Assembly (NCBI GenBank): GCA_036387415.1
Contig: DASVTU010000019.1
Coordinates: forward strand, 1-64,000
DNA: 64,000 bases
Reading direction: 5' to 3'
Origin: DASVTU01 sp036387415
GTDB taxonomy: Bacteria; Acidobacteriota; Blastocatellia; Pyrinomonadales; Pyrinomonadaceae
The notes beneath the pieces were generated by a model, which saw nothing but the letters and a program-made list of their open reading frames with translations, was not told the DNA's origin and ran no database searches. Of the stretch, positions 61,871-64,000 are shown in pieces. Position 1 is the stretch's first letter; each line of letters starts with the position of its first letter. A program made the position numbers and the translations under genes.

Positions 61871-62560
61871 ATGAGCGCGTTGACCTCCACTCCCGAACTG
61901 TTGCTGTCCGCTGCTGCGGGGTCGTCCACGGCTGCACAGGCGACGACCGCCACCACGACGACAGCGACGACGACAGTGGCCGAACCGCTCTCCGACCACA
62001 GCCTGCTCGAAGCGACGCGGACAGGCGACGAAGCGGCCTTCGCCGAATTGGTCAGGCGTTATCGCAACCAGATTACGAACTACGTCTACCGCATCACCAA
62101 CGACTACGATGCGGCGGTCGATTTGGCGCAGGAGACTTTCCTGCGGGTCTTTCGCGCGGCGGAGCGTTATCAACAGAGCCATGCTTTTTCGACCTATATC
62201 TACCGCATCGCGACCAATCTGGCGATTAGCGAACTCCGGCGTCGGAAACGTCGTCGGCTCGTTTCGCTGACCGGATTTTTTCAGGGACGCGATCGCGAAG
62301 GCGAAGCATGCGAACTCGATTTGCCCGACCTCAGACCGTTGCAGGACACGACGCTCGTCGAAGTGGAACGGCGCACGGCGGTGGCGCGGGCGATTGCGAC
62401 GTTGCCGGATAAATATCGTGCGCCGCTCGTCCTGCGTGATGTCGAGGGGCGAAGTTACGAGGAGATTGCCGCGATTCTAGAGATGAGCGAAGGTACTGTA
62501 AAATCACGCATCAATCGTGCGCGCACGTTTTTGCGCGACAAACTTCAGGCGTACCTCTGA
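61871..62560 (+). CDS. ECF-family RNA polymerase sigma factor
   Basis: Start chosen at 61871; the longer frame covers the hairpin. 229 residues with a Thr/Ala-rich N-terminal stretch of about 35. Region 2 is seen as FAELVRRYRNQITNYVYRIT, DLAQETFLRVFRAAERY and FSTYIYRIATNLAISELRRRKR. Region 4 is LPDKYRAPLVLRDVEGRSYEEI then MSEGTVKSRINRARTFLRDKL, the helix-turn-helix for the -35 element. Paired with the anti-sigma gene 21 bases downstream; RpoE-like envelope stress control is likely. Confidence 0.93.
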   Translation: MSALTSTPELLLSAAAGSSTAAQATTATTTTATTTVAEPLSDHSLLEATRTGDEAAFAELVRRYRNQITNYVYRITNDYDAAVDLAQETFLRVFRAAERYQQSHAFSTYIYRIATNLAISELRRRKRRRLVSLTGFFQGRDREGEACELDLPDLRPLQDTTLVEVERRTAVARAIATLPDKYRAPLVLRDVEGRSYEEIAAILEMSEGTVKSRINRARTFLRDKLQAYL

Positions 62561-62581
62561 AGGGATAGAAGTGGAGAGAAA

Positions 62582-63472
62582 ATGAACTGCAAGTTGTACC
62601 GGACGGAAATTGACGAGATGAACTTGGGCGAGCGCCTCAGCCACGAAGCCGAGACGCATCTCCGTGCCTGCCAGTCGTGCGCGAGTTTTTACGGGGAACG
62701 GCTCGCGCTCAGGAATCTGGTTGGCGATTTGGAGCAGGTCGGCGCGCCGTCCGATTTCGATTTTCGCCTACGCGCAAGACTCGCCGCCGCGAGTTCGGAG
62801 AATCAACGCCGCGCGTCGGGCTGGCGTTTCGCGCCCGGCCTCGTCTCGCTCGCCATCGCCGCACTCTTTACGCTCACGCTCGTCGGTCTTCGCATTTATC
62901 AAAACCAACCCTTCCGCACAGACCTCGCTCAGACGACGGATGCCACTAATGCAACGACTAATGCTGTGACTAATGCGGAGACTGCTGCGGCACATGTCTC
63001 CATTCCGACAGGAATTCCTAACAACGTAAGCGTCGTTGAAGCGACGAATGAAACGGCGCTGGAAGCAACAAGATTTGAAGTCGCTCGCAAACTCGATACG
63101 GATGGTGATGCGTCGAACGTGCAACGCCGTCGCTTTCGCGCGTCGCAGGTGAATCACGGAGTGTTGAAGACGACGCGTGTGGCGGCAAATGTGCGCGGCG
63201 GGTCTACGGATTTTACTGCGAGCGTGCGCGGCGCGTCGGTGGTGATGAGTCGTGAGTCGGCGGAGTTGTTGAGAGAAGCGTCAAAGAGAAGCAAGCCTGT
63301 CGCGGTTCCTGTGAGCATGTCGGCGCAGCCTTTGAAGGTCGTGCTGCGCGACGAGCACGGCGAATCGCGCGTCGTTTCTATCAAGCCTGTGAGTTTCGGC
63401 GCGCAGAATCTCGTCGGGCAGGCAACGCGTCAAACGCGCGCCAGTCTCGCGTCTAGCGAGGGCGTGTGGTAG
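62582..63472 (+). CDS. Zinc-finger anti-sigma factor
   Basis: 296 residues. The cytoplasmic N-terminus has a zf-HC2-type anti-sigma zinc motif (Cys at residue 3, then HEAETHLRACQSC). One TM helix (FAPGLVSLAIAALFTLTLVGL) lies near residues 83-104. The periplasmic part is long, Thr/Asn/Ala-rich and basic. It would hold the neighbouring ECF sigma factor at the membrane and release it after cleavage or a periplasmic signal. Confidence 0.9.
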   Translation: MNCKLYRTEIDEMNLGERLSHEAETHLRACQSCASFYGERLALRNLVGDLEQVGAPSDFDFRLRARLAAASSENQRRASGWRFAPGLVSLAIAALFTLTLVGLRIYQNQPFRTDLAQTTDATNATTNAVTNAETAAAHVSIPTGIPNNVSVVEATNETALEATRFEVARKLDTDGDASNVQRRRFRASQVNHGVLKTTRVAANVRGGSTDFTASVRGASVVMSRESAELLREASKRSKPVAVPVSMSAQPLKVVLRDEHGESRVVSIKPVSFGAQNLVGQATRQTRASLASSEGVW

Positions 63473-63490
63473 TCGCCGCGTGAAGTTTTT

Positions 63491-64000
63491 ATGAGAAGTA
63501 TTTTGGTATCTGTGATGCGGAGGGGTTTTGTGTCGATGCGGAGTTTGATGAGATTGTTGTTGGCGAGCCTGCTGTCTGTGAACGGCGCAGGCGCGTTCGC
63601 ACAGCAACAGACGGCTTCGCCCGCTCCGCCGTCGCAAGAGACTTCGCCCGCACCTGAGAAGAAAAATCGCCGTCCCAATTTAGACGAAACTCCCGCGACC
63701 GCTGCGCCGCCCGCTTCGCTCCTGTCGCCGGGACAATCGCCGTCCGGCGCGACGCAACCCGTCATACCCACGCCGCGCACCGCGCCCGTCGCACGGACGT
63801 CGCGCACGCCGGGAGTCGCGCCGACGACATTGGCCGCGCCGTCCCCGATGCCTGCGCCGCCGCGTCACGTTATCACAGTGGTACATCGTCTGAGCGGTTG
63901 GAAACTGCTGACGATGCTGTCGTCTTCGCGTGCGCCGCGCGTGGTCGAAGTGGACGACCTGCCGCGCGGCTCGGACGTGCATACCAACATCGTCGCGGGA
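63491..64000 (+). CDS. Secreted Pro-rich protein, 3' end outside window
   Basis: A single open frame from the ATG at 63491 runs to the window end without a stop. The first part has a signal peptide (LMRLLLASLLSVNGAGAFAQ). About 85 Pro/Ala/Thr-rich residues follow, then a folded-looking start (HVITVVHRLSGWKLLTML and VVEVDDLPRG). Its place after the sigma/anti-sigma pair suggests an envelope protease or stress effector, but too little is visible to name it. Confidence 0.65.
   Translation, partial: MRSILVSVMRRGFVSMRSLMRLLLASLLSVNGAGAFAQQQTASPAPPSQETSPAPEKKNRRPNLDETPATAAPPASLLSPGQSPSGATQPVIPTPRTAPVARTSRTPGVAPTTLAAPSPMPAPPRHVITVVHRLSGWKLLTMLSSSRAPRVVEVDDLPRGSDVHTNIVAG

Noticed and set aside
1..64000. 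tRNA, rRNA, phage or insertion sequence genes
   Set aside because: I looked for tRNA-like cloverleaf ends, transposase motifs and phage structural genes and found none I could support.

Overview
The window has two parts. Positions about 1-29,800 are a long integron cassette array. It holds about 33 attC-type recombination sites, counting decayed and half sites, and between them lie mostly single, unrelated, plus-strand genes with their own ribosome binding sites. No integrase gene is visible. All but one site read in the same direction, so an integrase and attI, if present, should lie left of position 1. Otherwise this is an integrase-less attC cluster (CALIN). The sites are well kept on the left and increasingly eroded to the right, as expected if old cassettes drift away from an insertion point on the left.

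Positions about 33,150-64,000 look like ordinary, GC-rich chromosome with operon structure. Gene content suggests a soil Acidobacteriota of the Blastocatellia type: ResB/CcsA cytochrome c assembly, DUF6328 membrane proteins, SIMPL proteins, an NCS1 transporter with a complete reductive pyrimidine pathway, and many secreted peptidases. This assignment is an inference from style and gene mix; no rRNA or marker gene is present to prove it.

The cassettes carry five GNAT acetyltransferases, several methyltransferases, a TrmH-type RNA methyltransferase, a TmrB-like P-loop protein, an S41 peptidase, an SGNH hydrolase, a DinB-like protein, a cupin and zinc-ribbon membrane proteins. They also carry an SRA-HNH modification-dependent nuclease, a three-gene antisense cassette with a Fic protein, and a Tat-exported D-amino-acid-oxidase-like protein whose domain order is circularly permuted. 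Just beyond the last eroded attC stand a broken gene and a 957-residue SIR2-STAND NTPase, a probable anti-phage protein.

The chromosomal part begins with exonuclease III, an SDR oxidoreductase, a histidine phosphatase and NAD(P)HX dehydratase. These are closed by a perfect 21-bp hairpin shared with the convergent cluster. The minus-strand cluster (49,485 down to 37,571) encodes dihydropyrimidine dehydrogenase PreTA, dihydropyrimidinase, beta-ureidopropionase, a RidA protein, an NCS1 permease, a class III aminotransferase and an aldehyde dehydrogenase. Together these could take uracil/thymine to beta-alanine and malonate semialdehyde. A divergent acyl-CoA ligase may finish the route. Next come DUF6328, an M20 hydrolase, an alpha/beta hydrolase and a ferredoxin-MBL fusion. 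After them lies a cytochrome c assembly locus flanked by two paralogous membrane-anchored TPR proteins, then an ECF sigma/anti-sigma pair and a secreted protein cut by the window end.
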